DNA of 64,000 nt from Yersinia massiliensis (GCF_003048255.1 NZ_CP028487.1:3720001-3784000); one strand, 5' to 3'; shown: positions 40,834 through 51,107, counted from the first letter of the stretch. Made by a program: numbers and translations. The notes: generated from the letters alone by a model not told the origin.

Positions 40834-40867
40834 TTAGCTCAAAATCTATATTACTCAAAATCAATTT

Positions 40868-40890
40868 TAGCGTGGTGTCATGCCACGCTA
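40868..40890 (+). terminator. Hairpin after ydiY
   Basis: TAGCGTGG (40868-40875) pairs with CCACGCTA (40883-40890), 35 bases past the ydiY stop. It is followed by pyrimidine-rich sequence but no clean T-run. Confidence 0.5.
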
Positions 40891-40968
40891 GTTCCCTCTC
40901 GTTTCTTCCCTATCCCACAACTATTTATCGCGCAATAGCGCTCGCGGTCTCGCGATAAAGTCAATAAA

Positions 40969-40997
40969 AAAGGGGTTAGCATATGGCTAACCCCTTT
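40969..40997. terminator. Terminator of the rpsP-rplS operon
   Basis: A perfect 12-base stem AAAGGGGTTAGC (40969-40980 with 40986-40997) with a T-run on the minus-strand side. Confidence 0.92.
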
Positions 40998-41034
40998 ATC
41001 ACTATTAACTTTTGGATGAAGCCTGAGCTATACC

Positions 41035-41406
<372 letters not shown>

Positions 41407-41471
41407 CTAGGTAAACTGATATATCAGGAAAATTGGCACTGAGTGCAATGTTCCTTTCATAGTTCTGTTGC

Positions 41472-42212
41472 TCAGGGCTTATGTTCCCGTTGGAACTCAG
41501 CCAGCAACACCATTTGCTCGTCAGTCAGAGCTAGGCTTTCTAGAAGTTCAGGTCTTCTAAGCCAGGTACGGCCCAGCGACTGCTTTAAGCGCCAGCGACG
41601 AATCTCGGCATGGTTGCCCGACAGTAATACTGGCGGAACTTCCATTCCTTCTAACACCTCAGGCCGAGTGTAGTGTGGGCAATCCAGCAAACCATCAGAA
41701 AAAGAATCTTCCTCTGCTGAGGCTTGATGACCCAGCACACCCGGAATAAGTCGGGAGACTGAATCGATCAACGTCATTGCTGGTAGCTCACCACCACTGA
41801 GAACGTAATCACCGATTGACCATTCTTCATCAATTTCGGTTTTGATTACGCGCTCATCCACTCCTTCGTACCGGCCACAAACCAGAATCATTTTCGGGTT
41901 CATCGCCAGTTCGCAAACGCCCTGTTGGTCCAGTTTGCGCCCTTGAGGTGACAGATAAATCACCTTTGCTCCCTCGCCTGCCGCTGCTTTTGCTGCATGA
42001 ATGGCTTCCCTTAGCGGTTGCACCATCATCAACATTCCCGGGCCACCACCATAAGGGCGGTCATCCACGGTACGATGCCGATCGTAGGTGAAGTCACGCG
42101 GACTCCAACACTGCACGCTCAGCAGGCCATTTTTTACTGCCCGGCCAGTCACCCCGTAATCGGTTATTGCGCGGAACATCTCTGGAAATAGGCTAATAAC
42201 ACCGATCCACAT
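41472..42212 (-). CDS. trmD: tRNA (guanine-37-N1)-methyltransferase TrmD
   Basis: TrmD makes m1G37 next to the anticodon, preventing frameshifting. It is an essential SPOUT enzyme with a trefoil knot. It has 246 residues from [13 protein letters not shown], slightly shorter at the C-terminus than E. coli. [25 protein letters not shown] and [12 protein letters not shown] form the SAM/knot site. The longer frame from 42269 overlaps rimM and lacks conservation. Confidence 0.97.
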   Translation of the reverse strand: MWIGVISLFPEMFRAITDYGVTGRAVKNGLLSVQCWSPRDFTYDRHRTVDDRPYGGGPGMLMMVQPLREAIHAAKAAAGEGAKVIYLSPQGRKLDQQGVCELAMNPKMILVCGRYEGVDERVIKTEIDEEWSIGDYVLSGGELPAMTLIDSVSRLIPGVLGHQASAEEDSFSDGLLDCPHYTRPEVLEGMEVPPVLLSGNHAEIRRWRLKQSLGRTWLRRPELLESLALTDEQMVLLAEFQREHKP

Positions 42213-42250
42213 TGTTTTGTTCCACTCATCATTGCCGTTTAATTCGGAGG

Positions 42251-42799
42251 TCAAAAACCAGGATCCCAATCTACTTCAACACGTTGAGCAGTGAGATCGA
42301 CATTCTTGATAACCTGCCCATGAAGAAACGGGACCAACCGCTCCTTCATACCGAATGCATCTTTCAGGTTTGCCTTCACGACCATCACATCGTTAGAACC
42401 GGTTTCCATCATATCGATGATTTTCCCCAGTTCGTAACCTGCGGTTGTTACTACCTGACAGCCCATAAGGTCTTTCCAGTAGTAATCATCCCCATCTAAT
42501 GCGGGCAGTTGTTTTGAATCTACGATAATTTCGCAATTAGTCAGTAGATTCGCGGCATCACGATCATCAACACCTTTAACTTTGATGATCAGATCCTGAC
42601 TGTGGCGCTTCCAGTCTTCCAACTCGACATGCTGCCACTTACCGGCCTGCTGGATAAACCACGGCTGGTAATCGAAAATGCTTTCGGCGTTCTCGGTGGA
42701 TGAAAATACTCTGAGCCAACCGCGAATGCCGTAAGTCGAACCCATTTTACCGAGTACAATCGGCTCATCGGGAACCACTGGATTGAGTTGCTTGCTCAT
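42251..42799 (-). CDS. rimM: Ribosome maturation factor RimM
   Basis: RimM assists 30S head assembly through S19 and 16S rRNA. It has 182 residues, equal to E. coli. The N-terminal beta-barrel contains [17 protein letters not shown]; the C-terminal PRC barrel contains [11 protein letters not shown] and [14 protein letters not shown]. It lies between rpsP and trmD. Confidence 0.97.
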   Translation of the reverse strand: MSKQLNPVVPDEPIVLGKMGSTYGIRGWLRVFSSTENAESIFDYQPWFIQQAGKWQHVELEDWKRHSQDLIIKVKGVDDRDAANLLTNCEIIVDSKQLPALDGDDYYWKDLMGCQVVTTAGYELGKIIDMMETGSNDVMVVKANLKDAFGMKERLVPFLHGQVIKNVDLTAQRVEVDWDPGF

Positions 42800-42820
42800 A
42801 ATAACCACCACCGCGACAGA

Positions 42821-43069
42821 TTAAGCTGCTTTCTTAGCGTCTTTGATCAGCGCAGATACGCGATCAGAAACGGTAGCACCCAGGCCGACCCAATGTTCGA
42901 TACGGTCCAGGTCTAAACGCAGAGCTTCAGCTTGACCAGATGCGATCGGGTTAAAGAAGCCTACACGTTCGATAAAACGACCGTCACGAGCATTACGGCT
43001 GTCGGTCACTACTACTTGATAGAACGGACGCTTTTTAGCGCCGCCACGAGCCAAACGAATTGTTACCAT
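42821..43069 (-). CDS. rpsP: 30S ribosomal protein S16
   Basis: 82 residues beginning [20 protein letters not shown]. The ATG at 43069 follows an AGAGGA ribosome site; the upstream in-frame extension is untranslated leader. It is the first gene of the four-gene operon. Confidence 0.98.
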   Translation of the reverse strand: MVTIRLARGGAKKRPFYQVVVTDSRNARDGRFIERVGFFNPIASGQAEALRLDLDRIEHWVGLGATVSDRVSALIKDAKKAA

Positions 43070-43095
43070 AACATCCTCTTTAGTTAATAAAACAA

Positions 43096-43124
43096 CTGGA
43101 CCCCATCGGGGAACGGGGTCCAGT
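43096..43124 (-). terminator. Hairpin between ffh and rpsP
   Basis: CTGGACCCC pairs with GGGGTCCAG across 43096-43124. On the minus strand it is followed by TTGTTTTA, so it can end ffh transcription or act as a leader attenuator for rpsP. Confidence 0.75.
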
Positions 43125-43295
43125 TGCAATATAAAAAGCCCGAAAATTTTACTCATTTTGGCGCAAAAAGCAATCTAAAGCGTAGATTCCTGCGCGCTAG
43201 TTTTGTAATGAGTACTATTTTCTTCGTTTACCACTGTTTTCAGCGGGAAATCTTTGCTCATATCACTCTGGTGGACCCACAGAGCAATATAACGC

Positions 43296-44657
43296 TTAGC
43301 GGCCTGGGAAACCCGGTGGCATCATGCCTTTCATGCCACGCATCATCTTGGCCAACCCGCCATTTTTCATTTTCTTCATCATGCGCTGCATTTCGTCGAA
43401 TTGCTTAAGCAGGCGGTTCACGTCCTGCACCTGCACTCCCGAACCGGTGGCAATACGGCGCTTACGCGAACCCTTGATGATTTCTGGCTTAGCGCGCTCT
43501 TTCAGCGTCATCGAATTGATGATGGCCTCCATGCGCACGGTCACTTTGTCATCCATTTGCGATTTTACGTTATCTGGCAACTGACCTGCGCCCGGCATTT
43601 TACTTAACATGCTGGCCATACCACCCATGTTACGCATTTGCTTGAGTTGGTCGAGGAAGTCATTGAGATCGAAGCCGTCGCCTTTCTTAAGCTTGGTCGC
43701 CAGTTTTTCCGCCTGAGCGCGGTCAACTTTGCTTTCAATATCTTCAATCAGAGAGATAACATCGCCCATCCCCAAAATACGGGAAGCCACGCGATCAGGG
43801 TGAAACGCCTCTAGCGCTTCAGTTTTCTCACCGACGCCAAGGAATTTAATCGGCTTGCCGGTAATATGGCGAATGGATAAAGCAGCACCACCACGGGCAT
43901 CACCATCAACTTTGGTCAGTACCACACCAGTGAGGGGCAATGCTTCATTGAAAGCTTTTGCCGTGTTGGCAGCATCTTGGCCGGTCATGGCATCAACGAC
44001 AAACAAGGTTTCAACCGGATTAATCGCGGCATGAACTTGTTTGATTTCGTCCATCATCGCTTCATCGACGTGTAAACGACCGGCGGTATCGACAATCAGG
44101 ACATCATAGAACTTAAGCTTCGCCTGCTGGAGGGCACGATTAACAATTTCAATCGGCTTTTCTTTTACATCAGACGGGAAGAAATCAATTCCAACCTGTT
44201 GCGCCAAGGTTTCCAACTGCTTGATCGCCGCAGGGCGATAAACGTCGGCAGACACCACGAGTACTTTCTTCTTGTGCTTTTCTTTCAGGAACTTACCGAG
44301 CTTGGCCACACTGGTGGTTTTACCCGCACCTTGCAGACCCGCCATTAACACCACTGCTGGCGGTTGCGCAGCCAGATTCAGTTCGTTATTGACCTCGCCC
44401 ATCGCGGCAATAAGTTCATTTTTAACTATTTTGACGAATTCCTGCCCTGGCGTAAGGCTTTTATTCACCTCGTGACCAACAGCACGCTCTTTTACCCGGT
44501 TGATAAAATCACGAACAACCGGTAGAGCAACGTCAGCTTCCAGTAACGCCATGCGCACTTCACGTAGCGTTTCTTTAATATTTTCTTCTGTCAGCCGGCC
44601 ACGGCCGCTGATATTGCGCAATGTGCGCGACAATCGATCAGTTAAGTTCTCAAACAT
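43296..44657 (-). CDS. ffh: Signal recognition particle protein Ffh
   Basis: An SRP54 GTPase that binds 4.5S RNA and signal sequences for co-translational membrane targeting. It has 453 residues. An N domain is followed by the G domain with GLQGAGKTTSVAKL (Walker A), DTAGRLHVD and TKVDGDARGG. The methionine-rich M domain (about 330-453) includes RMMKKMKNGGLAKMMRGMKG, which binds 4.5S RNA and hydrophobic signals. It diverges from ypjD. Confidence 0.98.
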   Translation of the reverse strand: MFENLTDRLSRTLRNISGRGRLTEENIKETLREVRMALLEADVALPVVRDFINRVKERAVGHEVNKSLTPGQEFVKIVKNELIAAMGEVNNELNLAAQPPAVVLMAGLQGAGKTTSVAKLGKFLKEKHKKKVLVVSADVYRPAAIKQLETLAQQVGIDFFPSDVKEKPIEIVNRALQQAKLKFYDVLIVDTAGRLHVDEAMMDEIKQVHAAINPVETLFVVDAMTGQDAANTAKAFNEALPLTGVVLTKVDGDARGGAALSIRHITGKPIKFLGVGEKTEALEAFHPDRVASRILGMGDVISLIEDIESKVDRAQAEKLATKLKKGDGFDLNDFLDQLKQMRNMGGMASMLSKMPGAGQLPDNVKSQMDDKVTVRMEAIINSMTLKERAKPEIIKGSRKRRIATGSGVQVQDVNRLLKQFDEMQRMMKKMKNGGLAKMMRGMKGMMPPGFPGR

Positions 44658-44822
44658 TGGCTCATACTCAACGTGGAAACAGGCCGCTCGGGCGACACAA
44701 TGGGGGGATTATAACACGAAGCTTAAACGATCTCTGCCCTCTCGTCGGAGAACGGTTGGAGCGAGACGCGCTCAACGCTATACTGGCAATATTATTCACT
44801 TAGCCGATGTTCATATAACGCT

Positions 44823-45614
44823 ATGCCCGTGTTCTCTATTTTGGCTTTGATCGCTTATTCACTCAGTTTGGGCTTGATTGTCCCAAGTCTGGTGCAAAAA
44901 AACAGTGCTTACCGTCGGTTAGCGCTGATTTCTGCTGTCGTAGCGCTAGTGTGCCACGCTATTGCACTGAAGCATCAGATATTTGATGTTGGGGGTGGTC
45001 AAAACCTCACTTTGTTAAATATCGGTTCGATCGTCGGGTTGATGATCTGTTCAATCATGACCATCGTCGCCTCGCAGGGTCGGGGTTGGTTCCTGCTGCC
45101 GATTGTTTATAGTTTTGCCATGATCAATCTGGCGCTCGCCAGCTTACTGCCTGGTGAGTTTATTACCCACCTCGAAACGAGCCCAACAATATTTATCCAT
45201 ATTGGGCTGGCACTTTTTGCTTACGCAACACTGATCATTGCAGCACTTTACGCCCTGCAATTGGCTTGGCTTGATTACCAGTTAAAAAATAAGAAAGTGA
45301 CCTTTAATGGCGACATGCCACCATTAATGAGTATTGAGCGTAAAATGTTCCACATAACTCAGATTGGCGTCGTGTTGCTTACTTTAACGCTGTGCACTGG
45401 CTTGCTCTACATGGACGACATATTCAGCAAAGAAAATGTTCATAAAGCGGTGTTATCGATCATGGCTTGGTTTGTTTATATTGTTTTATTGTGGGGCCAT
45501 TACCATGAAGGCTGGCGTGGGCGTAGGGTGATTTGGTTTAGTTTTGCAGGTGCATTCCTCCTGACACTCGCTTATTTCGGCAGCCGCCTAGTTCAGGAAA
45601 TCATGGTTCCTTAA
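44823..45614 (+). CDS. ypjD: Inner-membrane protein YpjD (CcsA/cytochrome c assembly-like)
   Basis: 263 residues with about 8 predicted membrane helices and conserved histidines, including FIHIGLALFAYATL and WGHYHEGWRGRR, the tryptophan-rich WGHYHEGWRG being typical of the CcmC/CcsA-like superfamily. The gene order with corB is as in E. coli. Function is not established; a heme-handling role is family-level inference only. Confidence 0.88.
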   Translation: MPVFSILALIAYSLSLGLIVPSLVQKNSAYRRLALISAVVALVCHAIALKHQIFDVGGGQNLTLLNIGSIVGLMICSIMTIVASQGRGWFLLPIVYSFAMINLALASLLPGEFITHLETSPTIFIHIGLALFAYATLIIAALYALQLAWLDYQLKNKKVTFNGDMPPLMSIERKMFHITQIGVVLLTLTLCTGLLYMDDIFSKENVHKAVLSIMAWFVYIVLLWGHYHEGWRGRRVIWFSFAGAFLLTLAYFGSRLVQEIMVP

Positions 45615-45683
45615 TTATTATCTTAACCCATCGTTCATGACCCTCTTTGACCTGCAGGGTCCCTATCGTCATAAAGGAACACT

Positions 45684-46967
45684 GTGTTGGATCATGTTTC
45701 AACTAGCACGCTGATCATTATTCTTGTCGTCATGGTCGTGGTTTCGGCATATTTTTCTGCTTCTGAAACCGGCATGATGACGCTTAATCGTTATCGTCTG
45801 CGCCACTTGTCTAAGCAAGGTAACCGCGCCGCTCGCCGAGTTGAGAAACTACTGCGCCGTCCTGACCGCTTAATTAGTTTAGTGTTGATTGGTAATAATC
45901 TGGTCAATATTCTGGCCTCAGCACTTGCAACGATTGTCGGTATCCGATTATACGGAAATGCAGGGGTTGCCATCGCGACAGGGGTATTGACCTTTGTGGT
46001 ACTCATTTTCGCCGAAGTGATGCCAAAAACCATTGCAGCACTTTATCCTGAACGTGTTGCGTTCCCCAGTAGTGTTCTGCTAGCTCCTCTCCAGAAAATC
46101 ATGCTGCCACTGGTATGGTTGCTCAATACCATCACTCGTGGGCTGATGCGCTTGTGTGGCATACGTGGAAATGTGCACAGCAGTGATGCGGTCAGCAAAG
46201 ATGAATTACGCAGCATCGTGAATGAATCCCAATCCCAAATCTCTCGCCGTAATCAAGATATGTTGATATCCGTACTTGATCTGGAAAAAGTCACGGTGGG
46301 TGACATTATGGTTCCCCGTAATGAGGTGGTTGGTATTGATATCAATGATGACTGGAAATCAATCATGCGTCAGCTCACCCACTCCCCCCATGGGCGTATC
46401 GTGTTATATCGTCAATCGTTAGATGATGCGATTGGCATGCTGCGAGTGCGAGAAGCCTACCGACTCATGACGGAAAAGAAAGAATTCAACAAAGAAAATC
46501 TGCTGCGAGCAGCAGATGAAATTTACTTTATTCCTGAAGGAACACCGTTAAATGTGCAGTTGGTGAAGTTCCAGCGGAATAAAGAGAAAGTCGGCATGAT
46601 TGTCGATGAGTATGGCGATATTCAAGGGTTGGTTACTGTTGAAGATATTTTGGAGGAGATCGTCGGTGACTTCACGACATCAATGTCCCCGACACTTGCC
46701 GAAGAAGTTAACCCGCAAAGTGATGGTTCAGTATTAATTGATGGTAGTGCCAGCGTACGAGAACTTAATAAAGCCTTTAACTGGTCGTTGCCCGTCGATG
46801 CTCGCACAATCAATGGCATGATATTGGAAGCACTGGAAGATATTCCACAAGTTGGCGCCCAAGTACATATAGGTCACTATTTAATTGATGTGCTGGATGT
46901 ACAAGAAAATATGATTAAGCGTGTCAGGGTAAAACCGATTGTTCATCAAGAGCATTCCGTTCTATAA
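45684..46967 (+). CDS. corB: CorB (YfjD), CNNM/CBS-domain magnesium/cobalt transport protein
   Basis: 427 residues. An N-terminal DUF21 membrane domain has about 4 helices (SAYFSASETGMMTLNRYRLR and LVLIGNNLVNILASA are hallmarks). A CBS pair follows (VGDIMVPRNEVVGIDIN, MIVDEYGDIQGLVTVEDILEEIVG), then a CorC_HlyC C-terminal domain. The CNNM family is linked to Mg2+ transport. The start is GTG at 45684, with AAAGGA 6 bases upstream. Confidence 0.92.
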   Translation: MLDHVSTSTLIIILVVMVVVSAYFSASETGMMTLNRYRLRHLSKQGNRAARRVEKLLRRPDRLISLVLIGNNLVNILASALATIVGIRLYGNAGVAIATGVLTFVVLIFAEVMPKTIAALYPERVAFPSSVLLAPLQKIMLPLVWLLNTITRGLMRLCGIRGNVHSSDAVSKDELRSIVNESQSQISRRNQDMLISVLDLEKVTVGDIMVPRNEVVGIDINDDWKSIMRQLTHSPHGRIVLYRQSLDDAIGMLRVREAYRLMTEKKEFNKENLLRAADEIYFIPEGTPLNVQLVKFQRNKEKVGMIVDEYGDIQGLVTVEDILEEIVGDFTTSMSPTLAEEVNPQSDGSVLIDGSASVRELNKAFNWSLPVDARTINGMILEALEDIPQVGAQVHIGHYLIDVLDVQENMIKRVRVKPIVHQEHSVL

Positions 46968-47010
46968 ACAACGCAGAGTAAGCGCGCAGCACGAGTTTTG
47001 ATATCCATAA

Positions 47011-47034
47011 AAAAGACGCTTTTCAGCGTCTTTT
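47011..47034. terminator. Bidirectional terminator between corB and luxS
   Basis: AAAAGACGCT (47011-47020) pairs with AGCGTCTTTT (47025-47034) between convergent genes. Confidence 0.9.
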
Positions 47035-47075
47035 CACATCGTGAAACTCACGATCAAACCAACATTGACTGAAGA

Positions 47076-47591
47076 CTAGATATGCAACTCAGTCAGTTTT
47101 TCTTTCGGCAATGCCAATTCTTCGTTGTGATTAATACGAACACCACGGTCAATAATACCTTTGGCAATTTCCTGCGCTTCTTCCAACGAGTGCATATGAT
47201 AAGTCCCGCACTGATATTCATTCAGTTCAGGGATCTTCCGTTGATCAGTTACTTTCAGCACATCGGCCATCGCCGCTTTCCAAGCATCCGCGACCCGTTG
47301 CTCATCCGGCGTACCAATCAGGCTCATATAAAAACCGGTACGGCATCCCATCGGCGAGATATCGATAATCTCAACACCGTTACCATTAAGATGGTTACGC
47401 ATGAAACCAGCGAACAGATGTTCCAGCGTATGAATCCCACGCTCTGGCATCACTTCCTTGTTTGGCACGCAGAAGCGTAAATCAAATACCGTTATCTCGT
47501 CGCCATGAGGGGTTTTCATCGTCTTAGCAACACGCACTGCCGGTGCTTTCATAATGGTATGATCTACGGTAAAGCTATCCAATAATGGCAT
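47076..47591 (-). CDS. luxS: S-ribosylhomocysteine lyase LuxS
   Basis: LuxS cleaves S-ribosylhomocysteine to homocysteine and the autoinducer-2 precursor in the activated methyl cycle. It has 171 residues. The metal site is His54 and His58 with Glu57 (HTLEHLF), plus Cys128. The catalytic Cys is at 83 (MGCRTGFYM). Upstream on the opposite strand is micA. With gshA upstream it keeps the E. coli order. Confidence 0.98.
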   Translation of the reverse strand: MPLLDSFTVDHTIMKAPAVRVAKTMKTPHGDEITVFDLRFCVPNKEVMPERGIHTLEHLFAGFMRNHLNGNGVEIIDISPMGCRTGFYMSLIGTPDEQRVADAWKAAMADVLKVTDQRKIPELNEYQCGTYHMHSLEEAQEIAKGIIDRGVRINHNEELALPKEKLTELHI

Positions 47592-47647
47592 TTAGTCACC
47601 TCCTCATAAAAAAAGTAATTTTTATTCGATCTTTTTTCGCAACCAGT

Positions 47648-47676
47648 GAAACTTTTTTCTATCCCTCGCGTCTTAA
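47648..47676 (+). promoter_or_regulatory. Sigma-E promoter of micA
   Basis: The -35 GAAACTT (47648-47654; consensus GGAACTT) and -10 TCTTAA (47671-47676), separated by 16 bases, point to a start at about 47682. E. coli micA is sigma-E dependent. Confidence 0.8.
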
Positions 47677-47681
47677 TATGT

Positions 47682-47764
47682 GAAAGACGCGCATTTGTTA
47701 TCATCATCCCTGTTTTACCAGAGATGTTAATTTGGCCACAGAAGTTATGTGGCCTTTTCTTTTT
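47682..47764 (+). ncRNA. micA: Small RNA MicA (SraD)
   Basis: A Hfq-dependent sRNA made under envelope stress that represses ompA and other porin mRNAs. The 5' part matches E. coli MicA almost base for base: GAAAGACGCGCATTTGTTAT, then CATCATCCCT. A small hairpin follows, then the terminator stem GGCCACA/TGTGGCC and a T-run. It lies on the plus strand between luxS and gshA, its known position. The 3' end is uncertain by a few bases, and its T-run overlaps the complement of the gshA stop codon. Confidence 0.93.
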
Positions 47765-49322
47765 ACTGGCCGCCGTGCAACACCAAATACTCTTCAAAGC
47801 TTAGCTTATCTTTCAGTTCCAGCTCACGTTGACGTTGCCATGATGCTTCACCTTCTTCGGCCAACTGCTCTTCTGTCAGCAATTCCAAAGGCTCACTTTG
47901 CAGCATTGTTCTATAGTGCTCAGCTAAATCAAGGCCAACACCACCAATGCCACCGTCTTTCATCGCTTGCAAAATACGTGCAGAGAATGTCAGGCTCGGG
48001 TCATCAAAGAATGCGACTAATTCGTCACAAACCTGTTGATATTGCGTACTCTCTTTACCGTCCAATACTTCTGCAACGCGGCGTAAATCCGCAAACAGAT
48101 CTTTGCCGACTTTTTCCAGTGGCTCACGGGTATCGTTACATCCCATGCCGATCGTTTGCCCAGGCTTACGCCCTTCCAAAATGACTCGATTCCAGTTTTT
48201 GCGAGTACACAGTAACTCATCACTGCTCATTTCAGGCGCATCAGCCAGCACACACCAAATCAGGAATAGATCGAGGAAACGTGCTTGAACCGCATCCACA
48301 CCAATCGGTGAGAAGGGGTTAATGTCCAGTGAGCGTACTTCGATGTATTCAATGCCACCACGCAAGAGCGCATCAGAAGGCGACTCGTCCGCACGAGTTA
48401 CCCGCTTAGGCCGGATAGGGGCATACAGCTCATTTTCAATCTGTAATACATTGGTATTCAGTTGCAGATGACGATCACCATCTTTCAGCCCCAGCGCTGC
48501 ATACTCTTCTGAAGGTGTTTTAATCGCACGTTTCAGCGCAGCAACATAGGTATTAAGATCATTAAATGTAATCCCCAAGTTGCTTTGCGATTTATTGGTA
48601 TACCCCAAGTCACTCAACCGTAATGAGGTGGCGTAAGGTAGATAGCACATCCCTTTATCATTACGTTCAAATGGCAACGCGGTTTCACGCCCTTGCAGGA
48701 ATGATGAGCAAATCGCGGGTGATGCACCAAAGAGATAAGGAATGACCCAACCAAAGCGGTAGTAGTTTCGAATTAGGCGGAAATAGCCTGCTGAAATTTC
48801 TTCTTTACCGCTTTTTTCATCGGTGACACCCGCCCATGCCTGCCAGAACTCCAGCGGCAAGGAGAAGTTATAGTGCACACCTGAAATCGTTTGCATCAAC
48901 GCACCGTATCGGTTTTTTAAACCCTCACGGTAAAGCGTTTTAAAGCGACCAATATTAGAAGAGCCATATTTAGCGAGTTCAATATCCTGCTCAGCGCCGA
49001 TAAAGCAAGGCATGCTGAGTGGCCACATACGCTCATCACCCAATTTACGTGCTGTATAACGGTGTATATCACGTAAAAATGTCAGCAGATGGTCAATATC
49101 ACCATCAACCGGTGTGATGAATTCCAGTAATGCCTCAGCAAAATCAGTGGTAATCCATTGATGTGTAAGTGCGGCACCCAAGGATTCTGGGTGGCCCGTC
49201 GAGGCTAATTGGCCATCGGCAGTCACTCTCAATGTTTCCCGCTCGATACCGCGACGGATCCCTTTTAGGGCTTTAGGGTGCGCTTCCAACCAAGTTAGCG
49301 CGTTTGATACATCCGGGATCAA
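47763..49322 (-). CDS. gshA: Glutamate-cysteine ligase GshA
   Basis: GshA makes gamma-glutamylcysteine, the rate-limiting step of glutathione synthesis (group 1 enzyme). It has 519 residues from the TTG at 49322, which is preceded by GGGAGG at a 5-base spacing and gives the conserved LIPDVS start. E. coli also uses TTG here. The upstream ATG at 49361 would add 13 unconserved residues. [35 protein letters not shown] and PLSMPCF are family blocks. It is upstream of luxS, with micA antisense in the gap. Confidence 0.95.
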   Translation of the reverse strand: MIPDVSNALTWLEAHPKALKGIRRGIERETLRVTADGQLASTGHPESLGAALTHQWITTDFAEALLEFITPVDGDIDHLLTFLRDIHRYTARKLGDERMWPLSMPCFIGAEQDIELAKYGSSNIGRFKTLYREGLKNRYGALMQTISGVHYNFSLPLEFWQAWAGVTDEKSGKEEISAGYFRLIRNYYRFGWVIPYLFGASPAICSSFLQGRETALPFERNDKGMCYLPYATSLRLSDLGYTNKSQSNLGITFNDLNTYVAALKRAIKTPSEEYAALGLKDGDRHLQLNTNVLQIENELYAPIRPKRVTRADESPSDALLRGGIEYIEVRSLDINPFSPIGVDAVQARFLDLFLIWCVLADAPEMSSDELLCTRKNWNRVILEGRKPGQTIGMGCNDTREPLEKVGKDLFADLRRVAEVLDGKESTQYQQVCDELVAFFDDPSLTFSARILQAMKDGGIGGVGLDLAEHYRTMLQSEPLELLTEEQLAEEGEASWQRQRELELKDKLSFEEYLVLHGGQ

Positions 49323-49404
49323 ATCGACCTCCCGCTCTTGAAAACCATAACTCGCCAGCATACTGAAGCTGCATAGAGATGACTATGTACGTTTATCATA
49401 CTCT

Positions 49405-49833
49405 TTACTGCCACCAAGCAATGCCTTGCAGCGTCACTATCGTTAACACGATATAACGCACCGCTTTTCCCAAACACAGGAAAAAAGCCACAAGACCCCA
49501 GGGCATACGCAACCAGCCTGCCAACACACACATCAAATCGCCCACTATCGGTAGCCAACTCAGCAGCAAAGCTGCTGGGCCAAAACGTTGAAGCCAGCCA
49601 AGTGCTGTGCTCATCCCACGTTGTGGCTTTAATTCCGGTAATAAACGGCCTATAACAACATTTGTTAGCCCCCCTAAGGTGTTCCCGACGGTGGCAGATA
49701 ACACCAGCATCATGGCGGGTGCACTGCCCGCGGTTAATAGGGTGACTAACAGAATTTCAGAATTTCCGGGTAAGAGCGTCGCGCTGAGAAAACTACTCCC
49801 AAACAATGAAGCAATCGCTAGCGTACTACTCAC
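49405..49833 (-). CDS. yqaA: Inner-membrane protein YqaA (VTT/DedA-like)
   Basis: 142 residues, mostly hydrophobic with about 4 membrane segments, equal to E. coli YqaA. FLSATLLPGNSEILLV and SWLPIVGDLMCVLAGWLRM are typical of the family. The start overlaps the yqaB stop by four bases. Exact substrate unknown; relatives of this superfamily move lipid carriers. Confidence 0.92.
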   Translation of the reverse strand: MSSTLAIASLFGSSFLSATLLPGNSEILLVTLLTAGSAPAMMLVLSATVGNTLGGLTNVVIGRLLPELKPQRGMSTALGWLQRFGPAALLLSWLPIVGDLMCVLAGWLRMPWGLVAFFLCLGKAVRYIVLTIVTLQGIAWWQ

Positions 49834-50396
49834 AGTAGGCGCACATCAACTATTGCCATCTTCGCCCTTTTCGCTGCCTCAACGCCGAAGTCAGCATCTT
49901 CAAAGACCACGCATTGTTCCGGACGTACGCCAAGCAATTGCGCGCAACGCAAGAATGTCTCAGGCTCTGGTTTATGTTGGGTGACATCATCTGCGCCAAC
50001 AATCACATCGAAATAGTCACGTAGCCCCAGATGCCGTAAAAGCATCTCAGCCATCGCGTGTTCGCTTCCTGTCCCCACAGCCATAGGTTTACGCCCATGA
50101 TAGGCTTTAACCACGTCTATGAGCGGTAGAGGCTTCACATTATCCAAAAGCATCGTTCTTACCAGCGCAGTTTTTTCCGCAGCCAGTACATGGGGATCCA
50201 GATCTGACTGATGGTTCGCGATAATGACACGAGCAATCTGCCAAGTAGGTGAACCATTTAAAGCGACCATGGCTTGTTCGTCGAAATGCATCCCATAAGG
50301 TGATAATACTTGACGCCATGCCTGACGATGCGTGGACTCTGTATCCAGTATGGTGCCATCCATATCAAAAATCAGGCCATCATAATGATCGTACAT
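49830..50396 (-). CDS. yqaB: Fructose-1-phosphate/6-phosphogluconate phosphatase YqaB (HAD family)
   Basis: 188 residues with the HAD nucleophile pair Asp11 and Asp13 (FDMDGTILDTE), motif II in AVGTGS, and Lys plus Glu-Asp in VVFEDADFGVEAA. It is close to beta-phosphoglucomutase-like phosphatases that in E. coli act on small sugar phosphates. It is translationally coupled to yqaA and lies downstream of the tRNA cluster. Confidence 0.92.
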   Translation of the reverse strand: MYDHYDGLIFDMDGTILDTESTHRQAWRQVLSPYGMHFDEQAMVALNGSPTWQIARVIIANHQSDLDPHVLAAEKTALVRTMLLDNVKPLPLIDVVKAYHGRKPMAVGTGSEHAMAEMLLRHLGLRDYFDVIVGADDVTQHKPEPETFLRCAQLLGVRPEQCVVFEDADFGVEAAKRAKMAIVDVRLL

Positions 50397-50616
50397 CGTG
50401 ACCCCACGACCAAGGAGAAAATGAAAAGCTACTTTATCGCAAACTAACTAAATTGTCGCTCACTGTATAATCACATGAATTTTATGAAGAAAAAGTCATT
50501 TTCATTGTCGGGTTGCCGTATTTATTTTAGGTAAAACAGTGGGTTTGATAGTAGGTAGCAGGATAGGAGAGTTAAATGATTTCAAACAGTTGAGCGATAC
50601 GAAGCTCAGAAAGCAA

Positions 50617-50638
50617 AAACCCCGCCGTAGCGAGGTTT
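50617..50638 (-). terminator. Terminator of the tRNA-Ser/tRNA-Arg operon
   Basis: AAACCCCGC (50617-50625) pairs with GCGAGGTTT (50630-50638) with one mismatch. The minus strand continues into a T-run. Confidence 0.8.
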
Positions 50639-50645
50639 CTTAATA

Positions 50646-50722
50646 TGGTGCACCCAGGAAGATTCGAACTTCCGACCGCTCGGTTCGTAGCCGAGTACTC
50701 TATCCAGCTGAGCTATGGGTGC
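50646..50722 (-). tRNA. tRNA-Arg (ACG), third copy
   Basis: A 77-nt cloverleaf with encoded CCA and anticodon loop CTACGAA. It is identical in sequence to the two other copies at 50795 and 50930. Confidence 0.98.
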
Positions 50723-50794
50723 GATTTTTATTTCTGTTTTTACGGAGGCGTTTCAGCGAGTGAAACTTAACAACAAGATGTATGACCTAGAAGA

Positions 50795-50871
50795 TGGTGC
50801 ACCCAGGAAGATTCGAACTTCCGACCGCTCGGTTCGTAGCCGAGTACTCTATCCAGCTGAGCTATGGGTGC
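50795..50871 (-). tRNA. tRNA-Arg (ACG), second copy
   Basis: Identical to the neighbouring copies; 58 bases of spacer to the next tRNA-Arg. In the array serV-argVYZQ of E. coli there are four Arg copies; here there are three. Confidence 0.98.
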
Positions 50872-50929
50872 AATTAATTCTTTGACACTACCTGATGTTC
50901 ATTTGACTATTTCACCATACTGCAAAATA

Positions 50930-51006
50930 TGGTGCACCCAGGAAGATTCGAACTTCCGACCGCTCGGTTCGTAGCCGAGTACTCTATCCAGCTGAGCTAT
51001 GGGTGC
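50930..51006 (-). tRNA. tRNA-Arg (ACG), first copy
   Basis: The first tRNA-Arg after tRNA-Ser on the transcribed strand, with only 8 bases between them. It has encoded CCA and an ACG anticodon, which is edited to ICG in enterobacteria. Confidence 0.98.
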
Positions 51007-51014
51007 ATAGTAAA

Positions 51015-51107
51015 TGGCGGTGAGGGAGGGATTCGAACCCTCGATACAGCTTTTGACCGTATACTCCCTTAGCAGGGGAGCGCCTTCAGCCTCTCGGCCA
51101 CCTCACC
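51015..51107 (-). tRNA. tRNA-Ser (GCT)
   Basis: A 93-nt class II tRNA with a long variable arm, anticodon GCT at 51071-51073 (reverse strand) and encoded CCA. It is the first gene of the four-tRNA operon. Confidence 0.98.
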
